64,000 bases of DNA from Synechococcus sp. WH 8109 (GCF_000161795.2 NZ_CP006882.1:1426001-1490000); one strand, 5' to 3'. Counted from the stretch's first letter, positions 48,687-57,510 are shown. The notes: generated by a model not told the origin, from the sequence alone. Made by a program: numbers and translations.

Positions 48687-50222
48687 TCAAAGCTCCAGCT
48701 CCCGCAGCAGACTGTTTTGCGTCTCCCGGCCGAGGACGGCATGGGCCGCCATGGCACCACTCGCCGCCACGGGGGGGATGCCGATCCCGGGGAAGGTGCT
48801 GGCACCACAAAGCCAGAAATTGGCCAGGGGCGTCGTCACGCCAGGGAAGAGACCTTCAGCTGCTGAAAGGGCAGGGCCATAACTGCCCTGATGAACATTG
48901 AGGAAATGGCTGTGGGTCAGCGGCGTTCCCTTCATGATCAGCTCACAGCGGTCGCGGATGTCGGGAATACGGCGTTCCAGCACCCGCCAGAACACAGCAC
49001 ATCGCTCCTGTTTTCTCAGCTGATACGCCGCGCTGTCGCGCTCTAGATCAGCCCAGAGCTGCCAGGGTTCGCTGGCCGGGGTATAGGCATGCAGCACATG
49101 GCGACCGGCCGGTGCCATCGAGGAATCCAACACTGAAGGAATCGACAACACCACGGCATTGCGCTCGGCATCGATCCCACGCTCCCAGTCATCCACCCAA
49201 ACGGTGTGGATCGGCAGATCCTCCAGCCCCGTGGCATCAAAGCCCAGATGCAGATGGAGGAAGCCGTTGCAGGCCGGCGTGGCCTGGCGCTGACGCTGCC
49301 ACTTCGACGCCACGGACTCCGGCAGCAGAGCAAGGGTGGACCAGATGTCGGCATTGCAGATCACCTGACGCGCCGAGATCTGCGTTCCATCGGCCAACTT
49401 CACACCTACTACTCGATCCCCCTCCACCCGCAGCTGTTGCACCGCCGTTCCCGTGTGCAGGGTGCCGCCGTGGGCTTTCAAGCCACGCACCAGGGCCTCA
49501 ACCACCGCAGCACTGCCGCCAACGGGGTAGTCGAGATGGGCATCCGGTTCAAACCACTCACCGAACAGCGTGGCCATGGCTGCGGCGTTGGTATCTCCCA
49601 TCGGCATGCCGCTGATCAGGAAGGAGAGCAGATCCACCCAATGGCGCAGGAAAGGATCGCTGAGGTGACGATCCACCAGGGGCCCAAAGGAACCGGAGAG
49701 GTGACGCATCGCCGCAAGATGCGGCAGCAAACGTCCACCGCGCTTCAGCAGTTGCGCCATGCCATCCACCCCAGGCCGGAGGGCCAGCAAGGGCAAAGCA
49801 TCGGCAGCTGCGGCAATTGGCTGAAGCGCCTCCACAAAACGCCGCCATTCGGCGGCCACCTCGGGGCCGCGCAGGCTGCACACCACAGCTTCAAAGTCGT
49901 CGTGCCCAACGGCGATACGCAGATCCCCTTCCGGCAACAGCACATCCCAGCTGCGGTAGGGAATCACCTCCAAGGTCTGACCCAGCGCGCGCAGCACCTG
50001 GGCCAGGGGATTGCTGCTGGGCCAACGCCCCAGTCCACTCCAGAGGGATGGACCGGATTCGAAGTGATACCCCTGGCGTTGAAAGCCATGGGCAGCTCCA
50101 CCGGGTTGGTAATGGGCTTCCAGCACCAACACTTCACGGCCGGCGCGGGCACACAAACCTGCAGCACACAGTCCACCGATGCCGCTGCCGATCACCAGAA
50201 CGTCGACGTCGCTTCTGATCAT
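48687..50222 (-). CDS. Phytoene desaturase/carotenoid isomerase family flavoprotein
   Basis: A 511-residue FAD enzyme. VLVIGSGIGGLCAAGLCARAG opens the protein and GASTFPGIGIPPVAASG closes the FAD site near the end, a motif seen in CrtISO/CrtH and related proteins. Such enzymes isomerise or desaturate carotenoids; which one is not decidable from sequence alone. The divergent rhomboid gene starts 44 bases away. Confidence 0.8.
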   Translation of the reverse strand: MIRSDVDVLVIGSGIGGLCAAGLCARAGREVLVLEAHYQPGGAAHGFQRQGYHFESGPSLWSGLGRWPSSNPLAQVLRALGQTLEVIPYRSWDVLLPEGDLRIAVGHDDFEAVVCSLRGPEVAAEWRRFVEALQPIAAAADALPLLALRPGVDGMAQLLKRGGRLLPHLAAMRHLSGSFGPLVDRHLSDPFLRHWVDLLSFLISGMPMGDTNAAAMATLFGEWFEPDAHLDYPVGGSAAVVEALVRGLKAHGGTLHTGTAVQQLRVEGDRVVGVKLADGTQISARQVICNADIWSTLALLPESVASKWQRQRQATPACNGFLHLHLGFDATGLEDLPIHTVWVDDWERGIDAERNAVVLSIPSVLDSSMAPAGRHVLHAYTPASEPWQLWADLERDSAAYQLRKQERCAVFWRVLERRIPDIRDRCELIMKGTPLTHSHFLNVHQGSYGPALSAAEGLFPGVTTPLANFWLCGASTFPGIGIPPVAASGAMAAHAVLGRETQNSLLRELEL

Positions 50223-50266
50223 CCGCTCAGCATCCGCGTCATCATTGTGGTCATTGGCGCAAGACG

Positions 50267-50806
50267 ATGCGCACTCGGCTGCTGCTTCCCCTGCTGATCC
50301 TGGCCTTGGCCTGGGGGCAGGAGCTGATCGACCAACTGCTTTTTGCAGGGCAGTGGAACCTGCCGATGGGGCCGGATCAACCGTGGTGGGGGGTGATCAC
50401 AACGCCGTTCAGCCATGCCGGCTTCGGGCATCTGATCTCCAACAGCCTGGCGTTTCTGCCCCTGAGCTGGCTGTTGCTCAGCCGGGGGCTGCGCGATTAC
50501 CTGAGCGTCTGGCTGTCGGTGCTGCTGATCAACATTCCCGTGGCCCTGTTCTGGCCCGCCCGCAGTCATGGACTCTCAGGCGTGGTGTACGGACTGCTTG
50601 GCTACCTGCTACTGATCGGCTGGCTGGAACGCCGCATCCTCTCCATCGCCCTGGGACTGGTGGCGTTCTGGCTTTACGGCTCAGCCCTGATCGCCTTGAT
50701 CCCCGGTGTCTCACCCGCCGGCGACAGCTGGATCGGCCACAGCTCAGGGTTCATCGGCGGCTTGGTGGCGGCTCTTGCGGTGTATCGCAAGCCCCCAGCA
50801 AGTTGA
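50267..50806 (+). CDS. Rhomboid family intramembrane serine protease
   Basis: A 179-residue protein with six predicted membrane helices. Ser104 in GLSGVVYG and His158 in GHSSGFIGG form the rhomboid dyad, and FSHAGFGHLISN has the conserved His-Asn of helix 2. It cleaves substrates within the membrane. Substrate is unknown. Convergent with the peroxiredoxin-like gene. Confidence 0.85.
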   Translation: MRTRLLLPLLILALAWGQELIDQLLFAGQWNLPMGPDQPWWGVITTPFSHAGFGHLISNSLAFLPLSWLLLSRGLRDYLSVWLSVLLINIPVALFWPARSHGLSGVVYGLLGYLLLIGWLERRILSIALGLVAFWLYGSALIALIPGVSPAGDSWIGHSSGFIGGLVAALAVYRKPPAS

Positions 50807-50822
50807 AGACAGCCGGCTGAGC

Positions 50823-51554
50823 TCAGCCCTGAGCCAGAACCTCATCGAGAAACGCCAAGGGACGTTCCATGGTGGCGGAGTAGCCGAGCAGGCTTTGATC
50901 GCGGTGGCAATAGATCACGCTGTCATCGGCGTCGAGCAGCACAGTGGCGCCGCGCTGGGTGATGTAGTCGTCACAGGGCACGTAGGTGCGCCAGTTGCGG
51001 AGCACTTCATTCATGTTGCGCAAACGCTTGGTGGCAAGCTCAAACGGTCGCTGGAACCCCGCACCACCGGCCCGGCGGAACAGAGCCCCCCGGAACCGCG
51101 GCAAAGGAAAGGCTTCAACCCACTCCTCATCGTCGAAGATCTGGGCCGCCGAGCTATCTCCGGTGTATCCGCGCAGCACCTCGCGCAGGGTGCCTGGCGA
51201 GCCGACGCCGGCACACATCAGCAGAAAACCGGGCCAAGGCCCACCGGGAAGTTTCAAGCCGGCCTCCAACCCCAGGGCCTGATGCAACAGCGGCGATGGA
51301 TCAGCGATCAGCTGCTGCAGAGGAAACCCGGTGAAGGCCGCGAAGCGTTCGGCACTGGCAGCGTTGCCGATGCCGAAGAGCTGAACCTTGACCCCAAGTG
51401 CCGCCAACTGGGGAAGCCTTGGCACCAGCGCCTGGGCGTATTCGATCGAGTCGAAATCCCCCAGCTGGCCCTGCACAACAACAAGGCGCTTGCAGCCGCT
51501 CTCCATGCCGGCAACTGCGGCCAGCCGTTGCAACAGTGGATCCAGTGGAATCAT
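50823..51554 (-). CDS. Peroxiredoxin-like (AhpC/TSA family) protein without the usual active-site Cys
   Basis: A 243-residue protein with a thioredoxin-like layout of the PRXL2 kind (LVVVQGQLGDFDSIEY, then VQLFGIGNAASAERFAAFTGFP). Where such proteins have CPxC or a peroxidatic Cys, the sequence reads QGQLGDF, with no cysteine. It therefore probably lacks classic peroxidase activity. The ATG at 51554 (MIPLDPLL) is the family-like start; the longer frame overlaps the divergent gene at 51639. Confidence 0.7.
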   Translation of the reverse strand: MIPLDPLLQRLAAVAGMESGCKRLVVVQGQLGDFDSIEYAQALVPRLPQLAALGVKVQLFGIGNAASAERFAAFTGFPLQQLIADPSPLLHQALGLEAGLKLPGGPWPGFLLMCAGVGSPGTLREVLRGYTGDSSAAQIFDDEEWVEAFPLPRFRGALFRRAGGAGFQRPFELATKRLRNMNEVLRNWRTYVPCDDYITQRGATVLLDADDSVIYCHRDQSLLGYSATMERPLAFLDEVLAQG

Positions 51555-51638
51555 CCCGACAGGCTGACATTTCGCCTCCGAGAACGTGGATGGCGTTTGC
51601 GCACCGCCTGAGAGACTCAAATCAAAGGCAGGAAGCAG

Positions 51639-52037
51639 GTGGGCAAGAAATCTGGCTTCACAAATGCTGAGATCGAGGAGATCAAGCGTTTGTATATGCA
51701 GGAAGGGCGGTCGATCCTGCAGATCCCCAAGATCCTGGGCAAAGGCAGTGAAAACTCCGTGCGCAACGCCCTGCACAAGGCCCGGGTCAAGCATGCGCCG
51801 GAGGAACGCACCAAGCTGGAGCGATTCAAGCCAGATCAAGTTTTTGAGAACGTCACCCTTTTAAAGCGACTCAAAAAAGCGAAAAAACTGAAGTTCCATG
51901 CCCGCTGTGCCTGTGGCTACGAATTTGACGTGGATCCATTCCGGCTAACGCTGCCGGAACACCACAAAGACAGAATTACTGCATGCCAACGCTGCAGCAA
52001 AGCGCAAACAGAGGAACGCTCCAAGCCTCGAGCCTGA
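51639..52037 (+). CDS. Unknown protein with helix-turn-helix and zinc-knuckle-like C-terminus
   Basis: A 132-residue basic protein. Residues ~5-50 (TNAEIEEIKRLYM, then SILQIPKILGKG) look like a helix-turn-helix. The C-terminal part has CAC at ~89-91 and CQRC near 116-119, a possible zinc site. No exact family was recognised. GTG 51639 is the likely start. It heads an AT-richer patch of short genes, unlike the neighbours. A DNA-binding regulator or a fragment of a mobile-element protein are both possible. Confidence 0.6.
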   Translation: MGKKSGFTNAEIEEIKRLYMQEGRSILQIPKILGKGSENSVRNALHKARVKHAPEERTKLERFKPDQVFENVTLLKRLKKAKKLKFHARCACGYEFDVDPFRLTLPEHHKDRITACQRCSKAQTEERSKPRA

Positions 52038-52287
52038 TAAAATCGATAGAGACAATTTCAACAGCGCGACCAAAACCAAAAATATTTCAACTTCTTTACC
52101 TCAAAAACACAAAATCTCACAACTGACATCGATCCCTTCCTCCTGTCAGGGCAGGGGTCAAGAGCAGAACTTGTATCAAGATAACGCAACCCTAACAATA
52201 GCTAAAGAGCAAGGTATTAAGCGTAATCTTGCCATATTTGGGCGACGGCGTAGAACTCAAAAGTTTTTATCCATCCCTGTTCAGGCC
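52038..52287. other. AT-rich stretch without a recognised gene
   Basis: About 250 bp noticeably richer in A and T than the rest of the window, with A-rich tracts near 52070-52115. No convincing gene, RNA or repeat was seen. An open frame begins at 52171 but its first 39 codons lack family support. Confidence 0.5.
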
Positions 52288-52389
52288 ATGGAACTCACTT
52301 TCTTGGGCAGCAAATATGCAAAGACTGAAGCAGTATCGACGAGGCCAACAATCCAACTGAAATACATGGGGCAAAAGCTATCGGGCTGA
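52288..52389 (+). CDS. Possible tiny DUF4278-like protein
   Basis: A 33-residue open frame starting ATG 52288. The pattern MELTFLGSKY then QLKYMGQ resembles the repeated LxYRGxxY/KYRG units of DUF4278 proteins, small proteins common in picocyanobacteria with unknown role. The size and lone location keep confidence low. Confidence 0.4.
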   Translation: MELTFLGSKYAKTEAVSTRPTIQLKYMGQKLSG

Positions 52390-52531
52390 GCAAATCAAAT
52401 CCCTACGCAATTGCGTTGCTCTGACCTACCGCGGCGTCTCCTACTCCAAAGTCTGAGAAGGCGTTGGACTTGGGCACTGAGAACGCAGCTGACGTGACGG
52501 CATGACGCCGCAGGATCGGCACAATTGCGCG

Positions 52532-52768
52532 ATGAGAGTTCTGATCACAGTCCTGATCGCGTCCAGTGCTTTGGCCTGGCCGGCAAAGAGTGCGGAATCG
52601 ATCCCCCTCGTGGTGGTTCCCTTCGATGCCGCATGGGGGTCGCGACGTCTTCCCGTTCAGCCCGCAGCGTTGTTGCCGCCACCTCCAATCCCTGTACCGA
52701 GTCCAGGAAGCAAACCCGACGCTGAACCAAGGCCGCAACGCCAACGCTGGTGCCGGGGTGGCTGCTGA
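52532..52768 (+). CDS. Possible small secreted Pro-rich protein
   Basis: A 78-residue frame starting MRVLITVLIASSALAWPAKSA, a plausible signal peptide, followed by a proline-rich stretch and a Cys-containing end. No family recognised. Its frame ends just where another frame with a Cys-pair domain begins downstream, so the two could be parts of one gene split by a frameshift, or separate genes. Confidence 0.4.
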   Translation: MRVLITVLIASSALAWPAKSAESIPLVVVPFDAAWGSRRLPVQPAALLPPPPIPVPSPGSKPDAEPRPQRQRWCRGGC

Positions 52769-52878
52769 ACGGGACGGCTGCTGAACGCAGCACGGCTGTC
52801 ACCTGGAAGCGTTCTGTGTACACCGAAGTTAGAAGCCAACCCCATCGGGCCCTAACGACGCGAAAAGCGGCGCTGTTG

Positions 52879-53076
52879 ATGGCCAGCCTCCATCTGGGAT
52901 CCATGGATCTTGCGGGTGGCAAGCGGGCCACAGCCCAAGGGCCGTCTAAACAGTTCGCCACCGCTGAGGCGATGCGGGTGATCCCGAAAGGGGCAACGAT
53001 CACCAACACCACCTGCAAAAGCATTGATCGGGGAGCCAGAAGCCGCTATCTGTGCACCATCACCTACAGCCCCTGA
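52879..53076 (+). CDS. Possible small secreted protein with two cysteines
   Basis: At least 65 residues in a frame that is open from 52750. The C-terminal half (AMRVIPKGATITNTTC, then YLCTITYSP) looks like the end of small secreted picocyanobacterial proteins with one disulfide. A hydrophobic stretch before it may be a signal peptide; the start is not certain (TTG 52876 or ATG 52879). It may be the second part of the gene starting at 52532. Confidence 0.4.
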   Translation: MASLHLGSMDLAGGKRATAQGPSKQFATAEAMRVIPKGATITNTTCKSIDRGARSRYLCTITYSP

Positions 53077-53084
53077 GCTGATCG

Positions 53085-53354
53085 ATGAAAGGCTGGCGTG
53101 CTGCGTGTTGGAGCCTGATCCTGTTGGGGATCCCGGCTGCGGGGCGCGCCGAATTTGATCAGTGTCGCTTGATCGATAAGGTGCTGAATCGCCTGGGCAA
53201 CGCCATGGCAAACAACCGTTTGATCATTGCGGAAGGCAATAACAGCACGGCCGTCGCTAAGGCGAGTGAAGCTCTGGCCCAACAAAACGAGAGCTACCGG
53301 CGCACCAAGCGCCAACGCGCCAAAGCCGGCTGCGATGGCTGGCAAACGGACTGA
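53085..53354 (+). CDS. Small secreted hypothetical protein
   Basis: An 89-residue protein. A signal peptide is likely at residues 1-22 (WRAACWSLILLGIPAAGRA). The mature part is helical and basic, with two Cys (near residues 27 and 83) that could pair. It starts nine bases after the preceding frame ends. Function unknown. Confidence 0.6.
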   Translation: MKGWRAACWSLILLGIPAAGRAEFDQCRLIDKVLNRLGNAMANNRLIIAEGNNSTAVAKASEALAQQNESYRRTKRQRAKAGCDGWQTD

Positions 53355-53402
53355 CTGCCTGGCTCACGCCAGGCAAGCTGGTAGAACGCTGATCGAGAGA
53401 CC

Positions 53403-53612
53403 TTGGCCGTCACCGTCTGCCAGAACTGCGGAAGCCGCCGGTTTCGTGCCGACCGCTCAATGGGCGGGCGCCTTGTCTGTCAGCACTGCGGCCTTGCGGC
53501 CGGAAGCCGAGCTGCGCGGTCCACACCGCACAGCAGCCGGCGCAGCAACGCAAAACGCTGGCTGGTGATCCTGCTGATCGCGGTGATCGTGCTGGTGGTA
53601 GTCACGTCGTGA
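53403..53612 (+). CDS. Small zinc-ribbon membrane protein
   Basis: A 69-residue protein. CQNCG and CQHCG (Cys pairs ~22 residues apart) form a zinc ribbon of the transcription-factor or rubredoxin-like type. A basic linker and a C-terminal membrane helix (WLVILLIAVIVLVVV) follow. The start is TTG 53403. It overlaps the convergent pepN gene by 11 bases. Function unknown. Confidence 0.65.
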   Translation: MAVTVCQNCGSRRFRADRSMGGRLVCQHCGLAAGSRAARSTPHSSRRSNAKRWLVILLIAVIVLVVVTS

Positions 53613-56205
53613 GCAACTGCACCACCTCGGCGGTGTTCGCTGACAAAGGCTTGGCGGCCAGCTGGTCGATGGCCTGACGCATGACCGTTTGGCGCTCGGG
53701 GCCGTAACTGCCGCAGCGACTGAACACCTTGGCCATCCGTGATGCGGTAATCGGATTGCGGGAGTCGACCGCTGCGATCTGCTCCGCCATGAAGCGGTAG
53801 CCACTGCCATCGATGGCGTGAAACGCCTGAACATTGGCGGTGAATCCACCGAGAACGGCGCGAAGGGAATTGGGCGCCAGGGGATCGAAGCGCGGGTGCT
53901 CCAGCAGCTGTTGAACACGCTCCAACGCGTTGGACCTGGGGGCTGATGCCTCCATCGCAAACCAGGCGTCCAGAATCACGGGCTTGTCTTGCCAACGGTC
54001 GTAAAACAGCGCCATCGCCTGCTCACGCTCAGCACTTTCCTGCGGCAACAATGCCCGCAGGGCACCACGCGCCAGGGTCATCGAGGGGCCGGAAACAGCA
54101 GCCAACGCCTCCGCTTGAACCGTGGCATCACCAGCCGCGGCAAGCCAGCGCCAGGCCAAGGCCGTCAGGGCCCGGCCGCCCTGACCAGCCGGCCAAGCCA
54201 AGGTCCAGTCAGCCCGGGCCAGCTCCAGAAGTCGGCGCAGGGACTGCTGCAATTGAACGCCCATCTCCTGGGTCCACGCCCGGAAGGCTTGATCCAGCGC
54301 CAACGGATCCACCGGGGATTGCAACGCCTCCAGTTCCGCCATGCCCGGCAGCGCCAGCAGCGCCGCCAGATCCATACCATCACCACCGTCATAGGCGCAG
54401 ATCCGCTGATCGAAGGCCTGAATCAGCGCCGCTTCCACAGCAGGCTTCGGCTGGTTTTCAGCCCGCGCCAACAGCACCTGGCGTGCCAGGCGCTGGGCCG
54501 CATCCCAGCGGCAGAACGGGTCATCATCGGAAGCCAACAGCTGCAGGCACTCCTCCAGCGGCTGCTCCAAACGCACGTGCACGGGCGCCGAGAAGCGGCG
54601 CAGCACGGAAAGGGCAGGGGGTGTGTCGCCGGGCTGGCCCTGCAGGGTGATGCTGGCGCGCTCAGCCTGCATCACCAACAGCTGCTCCTCACCAACACGG
54701 CCTTGCTCACCCACAAGGGCCATGGCAACCGGCAGCACCAGGGGCTGCTTCTCTGCCTGCCCTGGCGTCGGAGGCGTCGCCTGGTGCAAGTCCACCGTCA
54801 ACTGACCAGATTCGGGGTTCCACTGCCGATCAATGCTGAGTTCAGGAGTTCCAGCCTGGTGGTACCAACGCTTAAAGCGTTCCAAATCAAACCCAAGCGG
54901 CTCACCCTGGCTGGTGGCGCCATCGGCAATCGCCTGAACGAAGTCTTCCGTTGTGGCGGCCGTGCCGTCGAAGCGTTGCACGTAGACCTCCATTCCCTTC
55001 ATGAACCGCTCGGGTCCCAGCAGGGTGCGCAGCATGCGGATCAACTCCGCGCCTTTTTCATAGATGGTCGTTGTGTAGAAGTTATCGATCGCCTGGTATT
55101 CCGCTGGCTTCACCGGATGGGCCGTCGGACCAGCATCCTCACGGAATTGAGTGTTGCGCAACATCGCAACATCCTCAATGCGCTTCACCGCTTCTGAATG
55201 CAGATCTGCGGTGAAGCACTGATCACGGAACACTGTCAGACCTTCTTTTAGCGACAGCTGGAACCAATCACGGCAGGTGATGCGATTTCCGCTCCAGTTG
55301 TGAAAGTATTCATGAGCAATCACACTTTCGATGCGCTCAAGTTCAGCATCGGTGGCTGTTTCCGCGTCAGCCAAAACAAGCTTTGAGTTGAAAATATTCA
55401 GACTCTTGTTTTCCATCGCGCCCATATTGAAGTGACGGACGGCGACGATGTTGTATTCATCAAGATCGTATTCAAGGTTGTAAACCGATTCATCCCATTG
55501 CATGGATCGTTTCAACGAAGCCATGGCATGGGCCGTGAAGGCTTCATCCCCCTCCTCCACATGCAAGCGCAGGGTGACCTGCCGGCCCGACGCCGTTGTG
55601 TAGTGATCACGAATCTCCCTGAGGTCTCCGGCCACCAGAGCGAACAGATAGGAGGGCTTGGGGAAGGGGTCATCCCACGTGACCGCATGACGATCAGCGC
55701 CGACGGCTTCCTCCTGAACCGCATTGCCGTTGCTCAACAGGACAGGGCAACTGCTGCGGCTGGCCTCTATCCGCACCTGCCAGCGGCTCAACACATCCGG
55801 ACGATCGGGGTGCAGGCTGATGCGCCGGAACCCCTCGGCCTCACACTGGGTGCTCAGCAGGCCACCGCTGGCGTATAGGCCTTCGAGGGAACTATTGGAG
55901 TAGGGATCCAGACGGCAACGGGTTTCCAGCACAAACGGATGGCCCGGCACGTTGGGGATGGTGAGACGGCCGTCGGCAAAGCTGTACTCCTCGGACTGCA
56001 ATGGCTCCTGATCGATCGCAAGGGATTCGATCGCCAGATCGACGCCGCACAGCACCAACGGCTCTCCAGAGCGACGCGGTTCAATGCTGAGCCTGGAGGC
56101 AATGACGACATGGTCGTCCTGGATGTTCACGTCCAGAACGATGGAAGGGAGTTCAAAGGCCCACGGCGTGTAGTCCGCCAGACGAATCGAAGCAGCTGCA
56201 GTCAT
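53602..56205 (-). CDS. pepN: Aminopeptidase N (M1 family)
   Basis: An 867-residue zinc aminopeptidase that trims N-terminal residues from peptides. GAMEN at residues 262-266 binds the substrate N-terminus. The zinc motif HEYFH (298-302) with Glu321 is intact. The rest is the Ig-like and helical C-terminal domains of the M1 family. It is a cytosolic recycling enzyme. Confidence 0.96.
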   Translation of the reverse strand: MTAAASIRLADYTPWAFELPSIVLDVNIQDDHVVIASRLSIEPRRSGEPLVLCGVDLAIESLAIDQEPLQSEEYSFADGRLTIPNVPGHPFVLETRCRLDPYSNSSLEGLYASGGLLSTQCEAEGFRRISLHPDRPDVLSRWQVRIEASRSSCPVLLSNGNAVQEEAVGADRHAVTWDDPFPKPSYLFALVAGDLREIRDHYTTASGRQVTLRLHVEEGDEAFTAHAMASLKRSMQWDESVYNLEYDLDEYNIVAVRHFNMGAMENKSLNIFNSKLVLADAETATDAELERIESVIAHEYFHNWSGNRITCRDWFQLSLKEGLTVFRDQCFTADLHSEAVKRIEDVAMLRNTQFREDAGPTAHPVKPAEYQAIDNFYTTTIYEKGAELIRMLRTLLGPERFMKGMEVYVQRFDGTAATTEDFVQAIADGATSQGEPLGFDLERFKRWYHQAGTPELSIDRQWNPESGQLTVDLHQATPPTPGQAEKQPLVLPVAMALVGEQGRVGEEQLLVMQAERASITLQGQPGDTPPALSVLRRFSAPVHVRLEQPLEECLQLLASDDDPFCRWDAAQRLARQVLLARAENQPKPAVEAALIQAFDQRICAYDGGDGMDLAALLALPGMAELEALQSPVDPLALDQAFRAWTQEMGVQLQQSLRRLLELARADWTLAWPAGQGGRALTALAWRWLAAAGDATVQAEALAAVSGPSMTLARGALRALLPQESAEREQAMALFYDRWQDKPVILDAWFAMEASAPRSNALERVQQLLEHPRFDPLAPNSLRAVLGGFTANVQAFHAIDGSGYRFMAEQIAAVDSRNPITASRMAKVFSRCGSYGPERQTVMRQAIDQLAAKPLSANTAEVVQLLTT

Positions 56206-56320
56206 GGCCGAACCACGCGAGGACCAAACGATCCTGACGGACGAAGCTCAAAACCGGGACGTTTCAGCCAAGGTGCCGGCCATGAGACGACTAACGGCAA
56301 CAGAGCAGAGGAACAATCAT

Positions 56321-56351
56321 AAAAAAACGTCTGACCTCAGCAGGCCAGATG
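56321..56351 (-). terminator. Intrinsic terminator downstream of the secreted protein gene at 56380
   Basis: On the minus strand a 9-bp stem (with one mismatch and one G-U pair; 56343-56351 with 56328-56336, 6-base loop) is followed by seven Ts (56321-56327). It lies ~29-59 bases past the stop of the gene at 56380 and before pepN. Confidence 0.75.
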
Positions 56352-56379
56352 TTTTCGATCTTTAGAACCTGAAAAGATC

Positions 56380-56811
56380 TTATTTTTTCGAAGACTTCAA
56401 CGAAGCAGCAGCTTTATCAAAGCGTGCTTTTTCTTCAGCAGGAACTGATTTAGGGCAGAACTTCAGCGCACCACCAACGATCATGAATCCTGCATTATTG
56501 AGAAATTGCTTCTCAGGCAAGGGGTCTTTGGTGCCCGGAAGCAAACCACCGTGCTTGCCATAAATCACATGCAACTGACCAGCGAGAGCCACCGCCAGAG
56601 ACTTATTGAAATCGATCTTCTGCGCCCTCGCCTCACAGAAGGTGGCAATCGACATCACCCCATAGGTGTTGACATCCATGGCTGTTGCAGGAGTGGGCTT
56701 GTCCTTGGAGGCCTGAGCCAGAGCCGTTGCTGGTGACAACAAGGGGGCAGCCAGCACGAGAGCTGCGGCAGCAAACGAACTACGAATCACCTTGGGTCCC
56801 AGCAGCGTCAA
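56380..56811 (-). CDS. Secreted hypothetical protein
   Basis: A 143-residue protein with a signal peptide (likely cut near ATALA, residues 28-33). The mature part has two Cys (TFCEARA and KFCPKS) probably disulfide-bonded, and a lysine-rich end. No family was recognised. It is followed by a good terminator, so it is a free-standing gene; the codon usage looks like its neighbours. Confidence 0.7.
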   Translation of the reverse strand: MTLLGPKVIRSSFAAAALVLAAPLLSPATALAQASKDKPTPATAMDVNTYGVMSIATFCEARAQKIDFNKSLAVALAGQLHVIYGKHGGLLPGTKDPLPEKQFLNNAGFMIVGGALKFCPKSVPAEEKARFDKAAASLKSSKK

Positions 56812-56910
56812 ATTTTTCGCAACTTACCGCCCATGCAAAAGCTGGCCGGAGCTCAGGCGCGGTTGTTGAACTGGGCCATCAACACAACGGCGCCGTTCAA
56901 TCGTCCTCGA

Positions 56911-57510
56911 TCAATCGTCATCGATCGGTGGCAAGGGGTCTGACATTCTAATTTCATGGTGGTGCTCAACGATCGAGAGGTCACCGTTCTCCCAGCTGTA
57001 GATGGCGCGGTAGCGGTAGCGGTCCTGATCGACAAGGCGAATGTGCTCAAGGATGTCCCACTGCTGGTAGTGGGATTCGAGGATGGTTTCGTGCTCATCC
57101 ACCTGACGCAGCCGGGTACGCACCGGGTCCCCCGTCAAATAACCACGACTTCTCTGGAGTTGATGGCCCCACAACGTGGCTTCCATTACTCCATTGCGTT
57201 CAAACCAGGGCTTGCGAGCAAAGAATTCGTCGGAATGCTGGTCTTCCTGGTCAGACCACCAGCTGAAGCGGTAGCGGCTCTCACCCACCTCGGGGTGTAC
57301 GAACGCCTCCATTTTCAGGTTCATGTCCAAGTGGAGAACCTGGTCGTCACTGAAGGTGTATTGCCGCCGGGAACGCCACAAGCCCAGATTGCGGCTGAAC
57401 CAGCGACGCAGGTTGCTATCCACCTGGATTGAAGGCTGGGCAGCCACTCCGCCGGGAAGGGTCAGAGGAACACGGTTTTGCGCAGAAAAAAGCGACATGG
57501 ACCGCGTCAA
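56911..57510 (-). CDS. CpcS/CpeS-like lipocalin-fold protein
   Basis: A 199-residue protein. The pattern FFxRNLGLWRSRRQYTF opening, then SRGYLTGDPV and a final HHEIRM, resembles the CpcS/CpeS family of phycobilin lyases (lipocalin-like barrel), which attach bilins to phycobiliproteins. The match is to spacing and a few residues, so it is suggestive only. No phycobiliprotein genes are nearby. Confidence 0.5.
   Translation of the reverse strand: MTRSMSLFSAQNRVPLTLPGGVAAQPSIQVDSNLRRWFSRNLGLWRSRRQYTFSDDQVLHLDMNLKMEAFVHPEVGESRYRFSWWSDQEDQHSDEFFARKPWFERNGVMEATLWGHQLQRSRGYLTGDPVRTRLRQVDEHETILESHYQQWDILEHIRLVDQDRYRYRAIYSWENGDLSIVEHHHEIRMSDPLPPIDDD

Noticed and set aside
50815-50828. 14-bp palindrome GGCTGAGCTCAGCC between rhomboid and peroxiredoxin-like genes
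   Set aside because: No loop and no T-run, so it is unlikely to be a terminator. Probably chance at a stop codon overlap.
52545-53024. Long minus-strand open frame opposite the small secreted genes
   Set aside because: No recognisable domain or start signal; the plus-strand frames have signal peptides and better spacing.
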